Shown here piece by piece: positions 51,293-59,687 of a stretch of 64,000 nt of DNA; the first letter of the stretch is position 1; every line of letters starts with the position of its first letter. The DNA comes from Clostridiales bacterium (GTDB lineage Bacteria; Bacillota; Clostridia; Christensenellales; CAG-138). The stretch covers positions 1-64,000 of the forward strand of contig SFEL01000005.1 in assembly GCA_004557245.1 (NCBI GenBank), read 5' to 3'. A program made the position numbers and the translations under genes. The notes beneath the pieces are model-generated. The model saw only the letters and a list, made by a program, of their open reading frames with translations. It was not told the origin of the DNA and made no database searches.

Positions 51293-53029
51293 TCAGATTT
51301 TGTCGGGTCTTACCGTAGAAAGGGTGAATGTGAACGTAACCGTCCCGTTCTCGCTCTTTACCCATATCCGTTCACCTAAGAGATCAAGGACTTCATAAAC
51401 AATAGAAAGACCAAGACCGGTGCCCTGCCCGGCATGGGATTTATCCGCCTTATAGAACCTCTCGAACACGTGGTCTATGTCTTCATCCGCGATGCTGCCC
51501 GGGTTGCTCACGCTTATGTAAAGGCTGTCCCCCTTTTTCTCGGCGGAGAACCGCAGCGTACCGCTGTATCCGTACTTTATGGCATTGTCAGTCAATGCCA
51601 CAAGTACCTGCTCAGCCCTGTCCGGGTTGGTGTATACCTTGTATGGCTCCCCTATGTCTATCTCCACATTAAGTCCTTTTTCCCTTGCGGCAGAAACGTA
51701 CCTGTCAGTTACATCCTCTATGAGCTCATTTATACTTATGAACTGCTTTTTAAAGGCAATAGTGCCGGATTGCAGCCGGCTCAACTCCAGAAGGTCGTCT
51801 ATGAGCCGCGAAAGCCGCATGGATTCCCGCAGTATATAGCCGTAATATCTGGCTTTATCCTCGTCCTTCTTTACCAGGCCGTCGTTCAGAGCATCCGCAA
51901 GGCCGCGAATAGAGGCTATGGGCGTGCGCAGCTCGTGAGAGACGTTGGCCACGTACTCAGTGCGGGTCTGCTCCAACCGGCTCGCCTCGGTGATATCGCG
52001 TATCAGCATTACGGCTCCCTCACCCCTGCCGCCATCGGTCAACGGCGTTATGGCTACGCGCAGTATCCGATCCCTGACCTTCAGTTCTTTTGAGACAGTC
52101 TCCCCGCCTAGGACGCAGCCTATATCCTCCGCCGCCTGCCTATACGCCGGCAGCGTCGTTATGTCATCAGCATAGCTGCCGCCAAGCAGCCTCAATGCCG
52201 CCGAATTGGTCTTGATTATCTTTCCCTCGGCATCTATTGCGATTATACCCTCTCCTATACCGTTTATCACGGCGTGTAATCGGTTTTTCTCCAGCGTAAG
52301 GTCGCTTATGGTAGCTGAAAGAGCCGCGGACAAATGATTAAGGGACCTGCCCAGCTGCACCAGCTCGTCCGTGCCCTCCTCCTCCGCCTTCGCGGTAAAG
52401 TTGCCGCCCGCCATGGCATTGGCGGTAACGTTCATCTGGCGTATTGGCCGCACTATGCTCCTCGAGCCAAGATACGCAGGCAGGATCATTATAAGGCTGG
52501 AGGCGATCATGCTTATTACCAGAGCATATATGAGGCTTCCCATGGCGGCGTTCAGTTCATTAAGAGGCTTTACAAGAAATACCGCACCTATGACGTTGCC
52601 GAAACGACTCACCACCGGCTCGCCTATTAAAACGCCCGCGTGATTCTTCGTGCTCGGCGAGTATACGCTTTCGCCCTTCAGCACGTTTTGCAGAAGGCCG
52701 GATATTGCGTCCTTATTAACAGTGCTGTCTTCACTTGCGGGATATGCGAACAGATCGCCGCATGCATCGTATGCGTACATCGAAGCGTCCCATACCTTAA
52801 AGCCGCGGCCTATAGAGCGTTCGTAACTTTCTTTTGTAATTAGGCCCTGAAGATATTCCGCCGTGATATTCGCCAGATATTCAGCACGCGGCCTAAGCTC
52901 CTTCGCCTTTATTCCGCTGAATACCCTGCCGCCAGAATAGTAAAACGCCGCTGTGGTCAGCACAGCGCTGAGCAATACAGAGAGCAGTATTATTACCACT
53001 ATGCGCCGGAGTATGGTATCCTTGAACAC
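51293..53029 (-). CDS. Sensor histidine kinase, paralogue of the downstream kinase
   Basis: A 578-residue kinase with the same layout as the one at 48495-50495: membrane segments at about residues 9-30 and 165-186, HAMP, PAS (AIDAEGKIIKTNSAALRLLG, core DAEGKIIKTNSA, about 263), HisKA box YVANVSHELRTPIASI (about 364-379), and an ATPase domain ending in GTGLGLSIVYEVL. It lacks the Lys/Glu-rich tail. It begins 2 bases after the stop of its response regulator. The sensed signal is unknown. Confidence 0.93.
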   Translation of the reverse strand: MFKDTILRRIVVIILLSVLLSAVLTTAAFYYSGGRVFSGIKAKELRPRAEYLANITAEYLQGLITKESYERSIGRGFKVWDASMYAYDACGDLFAYPASEDSTVNKDAISGLLQNVLKGESVYSPSTKNHAGVLIGEPVVSRFGNVIGAVFLVKPLNELNAAMGSLIYALVISMIASSLIMILPAYLGSRSIVRPIRQMNVTANAMAGGNFTAKAEEEGTDELVQLGRSLNHLSAALSATISDLTLEKNRLHAVINGIGEGIIAIDAEGKIIKTNSAALRLLGGSYADDITTLPAYRQAAEDIGCVLGGETVSKELKVRDRILRVAITPLTDGGRGEGAVMLIRDITEASRLEQTRTEYVANVSHELRTPIASIRGLADALNDGLVKKDEDKARYYGYILRESMRLSRLIDDLLELSRLQSGTIAFKKQFISINELIEDVTDRYVSAAREKGLNVEIDIGEPYKVYTNPDRAEQVLVALTDNAIKYGYSGTLRFSAEKKGDSLYISVSNPGSIADEDIDHVFERFYKADKSHAGQGTGLGLSIVYEVLDLLGERIWVKSENGTVTFTFTLSTVRPDKI

Positions 53030-53031
53030 TA

Positions 53032-53721
53032 TCAGCAGACCTCAAACTTATAGCCCACACCGTAGACTGTCTTGATGCTCCAGGAAAGATCCTCGTCGGG
53101 CAGCTTCTGGCGTATACGCTTTATCTGGGTATCCACTGCGCGTGTATCCCCAAAGAAATCATAGCCCCATACTTTGGACAGAATATGCTCTCTGTCGAAT
53201 ACTCTCCCGGGATTGGACGCAAGGAGGTAGAGTATCTCGACCTCCTTTGGCGTAAAGGGTATGCTTTCGCCGTTTATGCGAACATCGTAATTTGCGATAT
53301 TTATCTCGAGACCGGGGCGGCGTATGACCTGTGACTGCACCCCTCCATCGGTATTGAAACGCCTGAGTACGGCTTTTATCCTGGCCACCACCTCTCTGGC
53401 GGAGAACGGCTTTACGATATAATCGTCCGCTCCCAGCTCAAGTCCTACTATGCGGTCTATTTCCTCTCCCTTTGCGGTGAGCATTATTATAGGCGTGCGG
53501 CTCTTGGCGCGTATTCCCCTGCAAACCTCTATGCCGCTCTTTTTAGGCATCATCAGGTCGAGTATTACCAGGTCAGGCTTCTTGCTGTCAAACATTTGAA
53601 GCGCCTGATCTCCGTCGTATGCGGAGCAATATGTAAAGCCCTCGTTCTCGAGGTACACGCCAAGCGTCTCATGTATCATGGGCTGGTCGTCGCATATAAG
53701 AATCTCTTTTCCGTTTGCCAT
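53032..53721 (-). CDS. OmpR-family response regulator, paralogue
   Basis: A 229-residue regulator: ILICDDQPMIHETLG, phosphorylation site LVILDLMMPKKSG (about residue 53), YIVKPFSAREVV, then a winged helix with TPKEVEILYLLASNPG and TRAVDTQIKRIRQKL. The C-terminal WSIKTVYGVGYKFEV is nearly the same as in the neighbouring regulator, indicating tandem duplication of the whole two-gene unit. A promoter TTGCCT-N16-TATACT precedes it. Confidence 0.93.
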   Translation of the reverse strand: MANGKEILICDDQPMIHETLGVYLENEGFTYCSAYDGDQALQMFDSKKPDLVILDLMMPKKSGIEVCRGIRAKSRTPIIMLTAKGEEIDRIVGLELGADDYIVKPFSAREVVARIKAVLRRFNTDGGVQSQVIRRPGLEINIANYDVRINGESIPFTPKEVEILYLLASNPGRVFDREHILSKVWGYDFFGDTRAVDTQIKRIRQKLPDEDLSWSIKTVYGVGYKFEVC

Positions 53722-53758
53722 ACAGTCATCTCCCGAAAATTAACTTGTATCTATGTTA

Positions 53759-53786
53759 AGTATAGCCTTCCCGCCGCCAAAGGCAA
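53759..53786 (-). promoter_or_regulatory. Promoter of the second two-component pair
   Basis: TTGCCT (53786-53781), a 16-base spacer and TATACT (53764-53759) on the minus strand, about 38 bases before the start codon. Confidence 0.6.
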
Positions 53787-53843
53787 TATTTTCAGGAATA
53801 ATGACATAATTGTACTCAATTCGGACAAATTATGGTGCGGGTT

Positions 53844-54116
53844 TTAGCTCTTATAAATAAAGCTGAACCCGCTTTCACCCATGGCGTCTTCAAACACTTT
53901 CACAAGCTTATCCCCGTACACGCCGAGGCTGTTCTTCATCTCATCGCCGTTAAAGAGGATTATTATGGAGTCATCCGTAAAGAACTCGCTCAGGCAGTCG
54001 TACAGCGCGTCAAGATTGCGGCCGTAGTATTCAGGAAGCCGCAGCACCCTGCTCAGATAGTCATGAGCAGACTCAAAGTCCCTCATGCATTTTCCGTCAA
54101 GTATTATTATCTCCAT
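53844..54116 (-). CDS. Barstar-family ribonuclease inhibitor
   Basis: A 90-residue cytoplasmic protein with the length and pattern of barstar. The barnase-binding helix and loop read LPEYYGRNLDALYDCL (residues 27-42), so the key barstar residues Tyr29, Asp35 and Asp39 have counterparts Tyr30, Asp36 and Asp40; Trp38 is Tyr here. It starts 2 bases after the stop of the barnase-like gene and presumably protects the cell from that enzyme before export. Confidence 0.93.
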   Translation of the reverse strand: MEIIILDGKCMRDFESAHDYLSRVLRLPEYYGRNLDALYDCLSEFFTDDSIIILFNGDEMKNSLGVYGDKLVKVFEDAMGESGFSFIYKS

Positions 54117-54118
54117 AG

Positions 54119-54724
54119 CTACTCCTCCCCGTAAAGATGCTCGAAGGACTTATAGTGATCGCCAGTATAGTATATAAGGCCGTCGTTGGAAAATACTATG
54201 CGCTTTGCCCCCCGCGAGGATTTGCCCATGGTATCTATGTCGCACTCCGTATACCTGCGTCCCTCCGCTTCCGGGAGCAAGCCTTCGTAATTGCCGAATC
54301 TGTCGCCGCCAATGCTGCGGCCGGGTGCGTAAGGCTCAAGGCTGCCGCCCTCCCAGCCCAGTTTTCTGGCTTCGCTCTTTTTAATGAAGTTTTTGGGCAG
54401 CTTTCCGTAGGTATGTATATACAGCGCCACATCTTCCTTTGATGTGTATTCGCCGTCTTCGTCTATCGCCGTCTGTTCCGGCTCCGCTGCATCTTCAAAC
54501 GGCTCGTTTTTTTCTGCCAAGGGCAGATCTTCCGAAGTTTCGGCCGGCTGTACGGATTCGTATGCCTGCTGAGCCTCGGGTATGTCCGTTCCAAGAAGGG
54601 AATTTATCAGTCCCGCCGGGGTAAGCCTGCCCGTAAGCAGCATCACGGCGGCAAGCGCCACAGCTGCTATGAGCAATATCTGCCGTTTACTGAGTTTTTT
54701 CCTACTGCCTTTATTTCTGTCCAT
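54119..54724 (-). CDS. Membrane-anchored barnase-family ribonuclease
   Basis: A 201-residue protein. A basic N-terminus and one hydrophobic segment (about residues 17-33, ILLIAAVALAAVMLL) are followed by an acidic linker (about 50-90) and a C-terminal barnase domain (about 95-201). Matches to barnase include YGKLPKNFIKKSEARKLGW (cut: KSEARKLGW), GGDRFGNYEGLLP and TGDHYKSF. Counterparts of catalytic Glu73, Arg87 and His102 are Glu160, Arg175 and His190. No signal-peptidase site is obvious, so the enzyme is likely tethered outside the membrane or released later. The start at 54724 has GGAG 6 bases upstream. It is co-transcribed with the barstar gene. Confidence 0.9.
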   Translation of the reverse strand: MDRNKGSRKKLSKRQILLIAAVALAAVMLLTGRLTPAGLINSLLGTDIPEAQQAYESVQPAETSEDLPLAEKNEPFEDAAEPEQTAIDEDGEYTSKEDVALYIHTYGKLPKNFIKKSEARKLGWEGGSLEPYAPGRSIGGDRFGNYEGLLPEAEGRRYTECDIDTMGKSSRGAKRIVFSNDGLIYYTGDHYKSFEHLYGEE

Positions 54725-54823
54725 ATTCTTCTCCGATTTTCTGTTTGAATCAAGTATACCATACAAAGCGGAAGCTGTTCACACTTTATTCCAAAGTTTA
54801 CTGTGTCGTATTTTGCCTGTATA

Positions 54824-54832
54824 TGCTATAAT
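54824..54832 (+). promoter_or_regulatory. Extended -10 promoter directly before the CotH gene
   Basis: TGCTATAAT ends six bases before ATG at 54839. No -35 of quality is visible and no Shine-Dalgarno sequence lies before the start, so transcription should begin at or next to the ATG, as with the gene at 12720. Confidence 0.6.
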
Positions 54833-54838
54833 GAACGC

Positions 54839-57800
54839 ATGATGAACAAAAGGTTTAAAAAAGTTATAAATATCGCTATGGCGCTGCTTACGGCAGCCCT
54901 TATTTGCGGCTGCGAAAGCATCATGCCTTCCTCCTCATCAGGCCAGCTCTGCGTAAACGAGGTGGTCACTTCCAACTCATATTCTCTGGTGGACCAAAAG
55001 CTTGGCAGCCCTGACTGGGTAGAGCTATACAACCCCACCTCCAAGCCTATAGACCTTGGGGGCTACGGGCTCACCGACAACATAAAGAATCCCCATAAAT
55101 ACACCTTCCCCTCTGTTACCATACCTGCGGGGGGCTATCTCATCGTATATGCCTCAAAGTATGAGGGCGATCCCATGTGTACCGGATTCGGCCTCTCCAA
55201 GAGCGGCGACATGCTGTACCTTGTAGACCCATATTACAACGTAATGCAGCAGCTGGAGATACCCGAATTGGTGACTGACGTTTCTTATGCCCGCGCAGCC
55301 GATGGCAACTACGGCTATTGCAGTACGCCTACTCCCGGCGAGGCAAACGGCGAGGACATATTTCTGTCCATTCACGATGGCGGCAAGGCAGATTCTGACG
55401 AAAGCGCCCTTGCCATAACCGAGGTCATGCCAAAGAACACCTCCACACTTGCTTCCGAAGACGGCAGATATTACCCATGGGCCGAGATAAAAAACACATC
55501 CGACAAAGAAGTGCTGATGTCCGATTACTACCTTTCGGATTCAGTCGGCGAGTCTTCAAAATATCGTCTCCCCGGCGTCACTCTCGGCGCGGGCGAATAC
55601 GCCATAGTCTACTTTTCAGGCAGGGAAGACTCTAATGCCGGCGAGATACACGCCTCCTTCAGGCTGGGCAAAGGCGACTCCGCACTGCTGCTCTCCAACG
55701 GCATGGGCAATGTGATATCCATGTTTAACTGGACAAACCCGGTCTATCCCGGTATATCGGTTGTTGCTCCTGATACCTGCTGCGCATTTCCCACCCCCGG
55801 CCAGGACAATTCCAAAGAAACACTGCCTTCGCTGACGCTTTCAGCTATGGACGGCAGCGATCCCGTACATATAAACGAAGTGCTAAAGTTCAACGAGTAC
55901 AGCATTCGTGACTGCTTCGGCGACCGTTCCCCCTGGGTGGAGTTCTACAACTCTTCAGACAGCGCGGTATCACTTTCAGGCTGTTTCCTGAGTGATGATG
56001 TGGACGATCCTTTCAAGTGGGCATTCCCGGAGGTCTCCATAGAGCCTAAGAGCTACCTCGTAGTGTTTCTCTCCGGCAAAGACCAGACCGAGGGCGAGCT
56101 TCACACCTCCTTCTCCCTTTCCAAGGGAGAGTACGAGCTGATGTTCCTGTCTTCGGATACCATGCGCTATGAAAGCTTGCAGCTTGATCCCAAGCTGAGC
56201 GATAACGTATCCGCAGGCATATCCGCCGACGGCTCGCTGAAGTATTACTCCAGCCCTACCCCCGGCGGCCCTAATACCACCCACGCATTCGGTTCACCGG
56301 ACGAAGCTGCCATAACCACAGACATGTCCGGCGTATACATAAGTGAAGTGTCCGCCGTAAAGGCCGCAAAGAGCAAGGATACCGACTGGATAGAGCTTCA
56401 CAACGCCTCGGGATCTTCCGTAAACCTCGAGGGCTGGCACCTGACCGACGACGCCAATGACATGAACAAGTTCACCTTCCCGTCGTTCAAGCTGCCGGCC
56501 GGAGAATATGCGTCCATAGCCGCTTCCACCTCAGCAAAATCGGGCGTTTCGGCGCCCTTTAATATATCCGCTTCCGGCGATACGCTGATACTCACCGACG
56601 GTGACGGCAACATTAAAGATGTATTTTCAACCGGCTCCCTGAGCCTCGGCGTCACATCGGGCCGCACTGCCCACAGTCCGGAACGGGTATACTTCACCAC
56701 CTCAACCAAAAGCGCTGCCAATCCCTCAACATATTACAGCAGCTATGCCGACGCTCCAATGTTTTCCGACAGGGAACTGTACCACAGCGCCGCCTTTGAG
56801 CTGACGCTGTCAAGCCTTACGCCAAACGCTAAAATATACTACACCACCGACGGCAGCAAACCCACCACGGCTTCCTCCATATATTCAGGTCCGCTGAAGA
56901 TATCGTCGAATACCGTGATAAAAGCTATCTCTGTTGCCGACGGCCTAATAAAGAGCGAAACTGCGGCAGCCACTTATCTTTTCGAGGAAAAGCACACCGT
57001 GCCGGTGGTCTGCCTTTCCATTGGCAGGGAGGCCTTCGAGGAGGTCTACTCTGTTACCGACCGCTGGAAGAAGGTTGAGCGTGAAGGCTTCTGCGAGTAT
57101 TACGAGCCGGACGGCACGCTGGGCGTGGAATTTCCCTGTGGCCTTCGGGTCAACGGCGCTTCTACGCTGAACATGCGGCAAAAGTCCATGTCCATATTTC
57201 TTCGGGGTGGCTACGGCCAGAGCTCCACGAAATACAACTTCTTCCCCGGCAACGATGTTACTGAATATACCTCCCTTGCGGTGCGCAACTCCGGGCAGGA
57301 CGCATCAAAAGCGCGCATCCGGGATTCCTTCTTCAGCAAATGCGTGGAAGGATTAAATATCGATAACATAAAGACCCGCTCTGTAGTGGTATACATCAAC
57401 GGTCAGTACTGGGGTCTGTACGATCTTAACGAAAACCAGAACGAGGATTATCTCGCCACTCACTACGGCGTAGATCCCTCCACCGCCAACATTATCCGCC
57501 GAAACGAAACCCCTCTTGCGGGCGACAGGACAGACTTTAAGCGGGTGCGCAACTACGCCCTTACAGGAGACATATCCAGCACCGCAAAGTACGAGGAACT
57601 GTGCCAGTGGGTAGACGTGGACTACTTCATGGATTACCTCATCGCTCAGACATATTTTGCCAACGGCGACATGTTCAATCAAAAATACTGGCGCACTACC
57701 GACTACAAGATAAAATGGCGGCCAATATACTACGATCTGGATCTGGCGCTCAGCGCCTCCAGCCCCACACGAAACGTGCTGCCAAGCTACTTCAAAGCGG

Positions 57801-58183
57801 AAGGCGTACCTTCCCAGGACGGCTCACTCACTAATATGGACATATATGTGGGCCTTCGCAAAAACCGCTCATGGTGCGAGAAATTCGGCGAGAGATATGT
57901 ATATGTGGTGTACAATTACTTCACGCCCGAAAAGGTCACGACCATACTCGATGACATGGTAAAGACCATGGAGCCCGAGATGGCACGTCACATAAAGCGC
58001 TGGGGCATCCCCTCCAGCATGTCCGCATGGAAGAGCAGCGTATCCGACCTGCGCGGCTGCCTGCAAAAGCGTACCGACTATGCCCTATCTTCCCTCCAGA
58101 AGGAATTCGGCTTTTCCAACGCCCAGATGGAGCAATGGAAGGCAAACGCTACGGCTAAGCCGGAGGCAGAAGCCGCCGGATAG
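54839..58183 (+). CDS. CotH-kinase lipoprotein with four lamin-tail domains
   Basis: A 1114-residue exported lipoprotein. The signal peptide ends at ICGC (about residues 23-26). Four lamin-tail domains follow, each beginning with a vNEV/iTEV/iSEV strand (near residues 40, 197, 342 and 500) with D/PWVE(L/F)YN-type cores, and the first three end in a PTPGxxN motif. Next come a chitobiase-type beta-sandwich (IYYTTDGSKPTTASS, about 661) and a CotH kinase domain (about 740-1080) with MRQKSMSIFLRGG, GLYDLNENQNEDYL and the metal-site motif YYDLDLAL. CotH of Bacillus phosphorylates spore-coat proteins. The target of this surface form is unknown. The gene is monocistronic. Confidence 0.88.
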   Translation: MMNKRFKKVINIAMALLTAALICGCESIMPSSSSGQLCVNEVVTSNSYSLVDQKLGSPDWVELYNPTSKPIDLGGYGLTDNIKNPHKYTFPSVTIPAGGYLIVYASKYEGDPMCTGFGLSKSGDMLYLVDPYYNVMQQLEIPELVTDVSYARAADGNYGYCSTPTPGEANGEDIFLSIHDGGKADSDESALAITEVMPKNTSTLASEDGRYYPWAEIKNTSDKEVLMSDYYLSDSVGESSKYRLPGVTLGAGEYAIVYFSGREDSNAGEIHASFRLGKGDSALLLSNGMGNVISMFNWTNPVYPGISVVAPDTCCAFPTPGQDNSKETLPSLTLSAMDGSDPVHINEVLKFNEYSIRDCFGDRSPWVEFYNSSDSAVSLSGCFLSDDVDDPFKWAFPEVSIEPKSYLVVFLSGKDQTEGELHTSFSLSKGEYELMFLSSDTMRYESLQLDPKLSDNVSAGISADGSLKYYSSPTPGGPNTTHAFGSPDEAAITTDMSGVYISEVSAVKAAKSKDTDWIELHNASGSSVNLEGWHLTDDANDMNKFTFPSFKLPAGEYASIAASTSAKSGVSAPFNISASGDTLILTDGDGNIKDVFSTGSLSLGVTSGRTAHSPERVYFTTSTKSAANPSTYYSSYADAPMFSDRELYHSAAFELTLSSLTPNAKIYYTTDGSKPTTASSIYSGPLKISSNTVIKAISVADGLIKSETAAATYLFEEKHTVPVVCLSIGREAFEEVYSVTDRWKKVEREGFCEYYEPDGTLGVEFPCGLRVNGASTLNMRQKSMSIFLRGGYGQSSTKYNFFPGNDVTEYTSLAVRNSGQDASKARIRDSFFSKCVEGLNIDNIKTRSVVVYINGQYWGLYDLNENQNEDYLATHYGVDPSTANIIRRNETPLAGDRTDFKRVRNYALTGDISSTAKYEELCQWVDVDYFMDYLIAQTYFANGDMFNQKYWRTTDYKIKWRPIYYDLDLALSASSPTRNVLPSYFKAEGVPSQDGSLTNMDIYVGLRKNRSWCEKFGERYVYVVYNYFTPEKVTTILDDMVKTMEPEMARHIKRWGIPSSMSAWKSSVSDLRGCLQKRTDYALSSLQKEFGFSNAQMEQWKANATAKPEAEAAG

Positions 58184-58198
58184 CGGCAAAAAGGCAAT

Positions 58199-58230
58199 AA
58201 AAAACCGCCGGTTAGCACCGACGGTTTTTT
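58199..58230. terminator. Bidirectional terminator between the CotH gene and oadA
   Basis: AAAAAACCG and CGGTTTTTT form a 9-bp outer stem; a C/A mismatch and an inner CGGT/ACCG stem with loop TAGC complete the hairpin. It has U tracts in both directions and separates two convergent genes. Confidence 0.85.
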
Positions 58231-58240
58231 GATTTAAGCC

Positions 58241-59674
58241 TTAGAGGCTTTTATCCTCCACATAGAGGCTAAGTACCTTGTTTGGATCTGCCGGGGCGGC
58301 CGCGGGAGCGGCGCTCTTGCCCTCCTTGGCCTCCTTGCGGGCCTCGAAGAACTTGGGCGCTACCTTGGGGAACAGCGCGTAGCTCAGTACGTCCTCCTCC
58401 TGCTCGTAGTAGCCGAGCTCCTTTACCTCCTTCTCGTATTTCTCAAGCTCCGGCGCAAGCAGATCGGCGGGACGGCAGGTGATGACCTCCTTGTCGCCAA
58501 TGGCCTTGCGGCGGACCTCTTCGTTTACCTCGCCGGGCAGCGCGCCGTATTCGCCGGCGAGCAGCGCCTTGGAGTTCTGCGGGAAGGTCTTATAGCGGCC
58601 CATTAGTACGTTAAACACGGCCTGTGTGCCGACTATCTGACTGGTAGGAGTTACAAGGGGAGGATAGCCGAAGTCCTTGCGGACGATCGGGATCTCCTCA
58701 AGAACGTCATAGTACTTGTCTTCCCTGCCCGCTTCCTTGAGCTGGCTGATAAGATTGGAAAGCATTCCGCCAGGAACCTGATAGACCAGAGTGTTGGTAT
58801 CCACCCGGAGCACCTTGGGGTCGAGTATGCCTTCCTTCATCATCCTTTCGGCTACGCCGCGGAAGTGCTTTGCGGCCTCCGCCAGCTTGCCGAGATCCAG
58901 CCCGGTGTCATTCTCGGTGCCCTTGAGTGTGGCCACCAGAGACTCCGTGGCGGGCTGTGAGGTTCCGTTTGCAAAGGGAGACAGTGCGCAGTCCACGATA
59001 TCCACGCCCGCCTGCATGGCCATGAGGTAAGTCATGTCGCCGGTGCCGGTGGTGTTGTGGGTGTGCAGGTGTATGGGCACGTCCACCTCGGACTTGAGCC
59101 GCTTGATGAGCGAATATGCGTCATAGGGCAGCAGCAGGTTTGCCATATCCTTTATGCAGATATTGTCCGCGCCCATCTGAACCAGCTCCTTTGCCAGCTT
59201 TACGAAGTAATCCTCGTTATGCACGGGGCTCATGGTGTAGCTTATGGCAGGCTCGCATATTCCGCCGTACTTCTTGGTGTATTTGATTGCGGCTTCCAGA
59301 TTTCGCACATCGTTGAGCGCATCGAATATGCGAATGACGTCAATGCCGTTCTCGATCGCCTTGCGGCAGAACTGCTCTACGACATCGTCCGCATAGTGCT
59401 TATAGCCAAGTATGTTCTGACCGCGGAAAAGCATCTGCAGCTTGGTGTTGGGCAGGGCCTTCTTCAGCTTGCGGAGACGCTCCCACGGATCCTCGTTTAA
59501 GAAGCGCAGGCAGGCGTCAAATGTAGCGCCGCCCCAGCACTCCAGAGAATAATAGCCAATGCTGTCCAGTATCTCGCAGGCGGGGAGCATATCCTCGGTA
59601 CGCATACGGGTTGCGGCCTGAGACTGGTGCGCGTCGCGCAGTATGGTATCGGTTATCATCAGTTTGTTAGCCAT
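58241..59674 (-). CDS. oadA: Oxaloacetate decarboxylase alpha subunit (carboxyltransferase)
   Basis: A 477-residue carboxyltransferase. The TIM-barrel HMGL-like domain starts with ITDTILRDAHQSQAATRM (core TILRDAHQS, residues 9-17), contains the metal/biotin site residues in CIKDMANLL (about 181) and LHTHNTTG (about 208), and is followed by the PYC/OADA conserved domain to about residue 440. It transfers CO2 from oxaloacetate (or a related acid) to biotin. The biotin domain is not fused to its C-terminus but encoded separately at 60922-61269. Similar proteins are also annotated as pyruvate carboxylase subunit B; the sodium-pump neighbours favour a decarboxylase. Confidence 0.9.
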   Translation of the reverse strand: MANKLMITDTILRDAHQSQAATRMRTEDMLPACEILDSIGYYSLECWGGATFDACLRFLNEDPWERLRKLKKALPNTKLQMLFRGQNILGYKHYADDVVEQFCRKAIENGIDVIRIFDALNDVRNLEAAIKYTKKYGGICEPAISYTMSPVHNEDYFVKLAKELVQMGADNICIKDMANLLLPYDAYSLIKRLKSEVDVPIHLHTHNTTGTGDMTYLMAMQAGVDIVDCALSPFANGTSQPATESLVATLKGTENDTGLDLGKLAEAAKHFRGVAERMMKEGILDPKVLRVDTNTLVYQVPGGMLSNLISQLKEAGREDKYYDVLEEIPIVRKDFGYPPLVTPTSQIVGTQAVFNVLMGRYKTFPQNSKALLAGEYGALPGEVNEEVRRKAIGDKEVITCRPADLLAPELEKYEKEVKELGYYEQEEDVLSYALFPKVAPKFFEARKEAKEGKSAAPAAAPADPNKVLSLYVEDKSL

Positions 59675-59687
59675 GGTGCAATACCTC

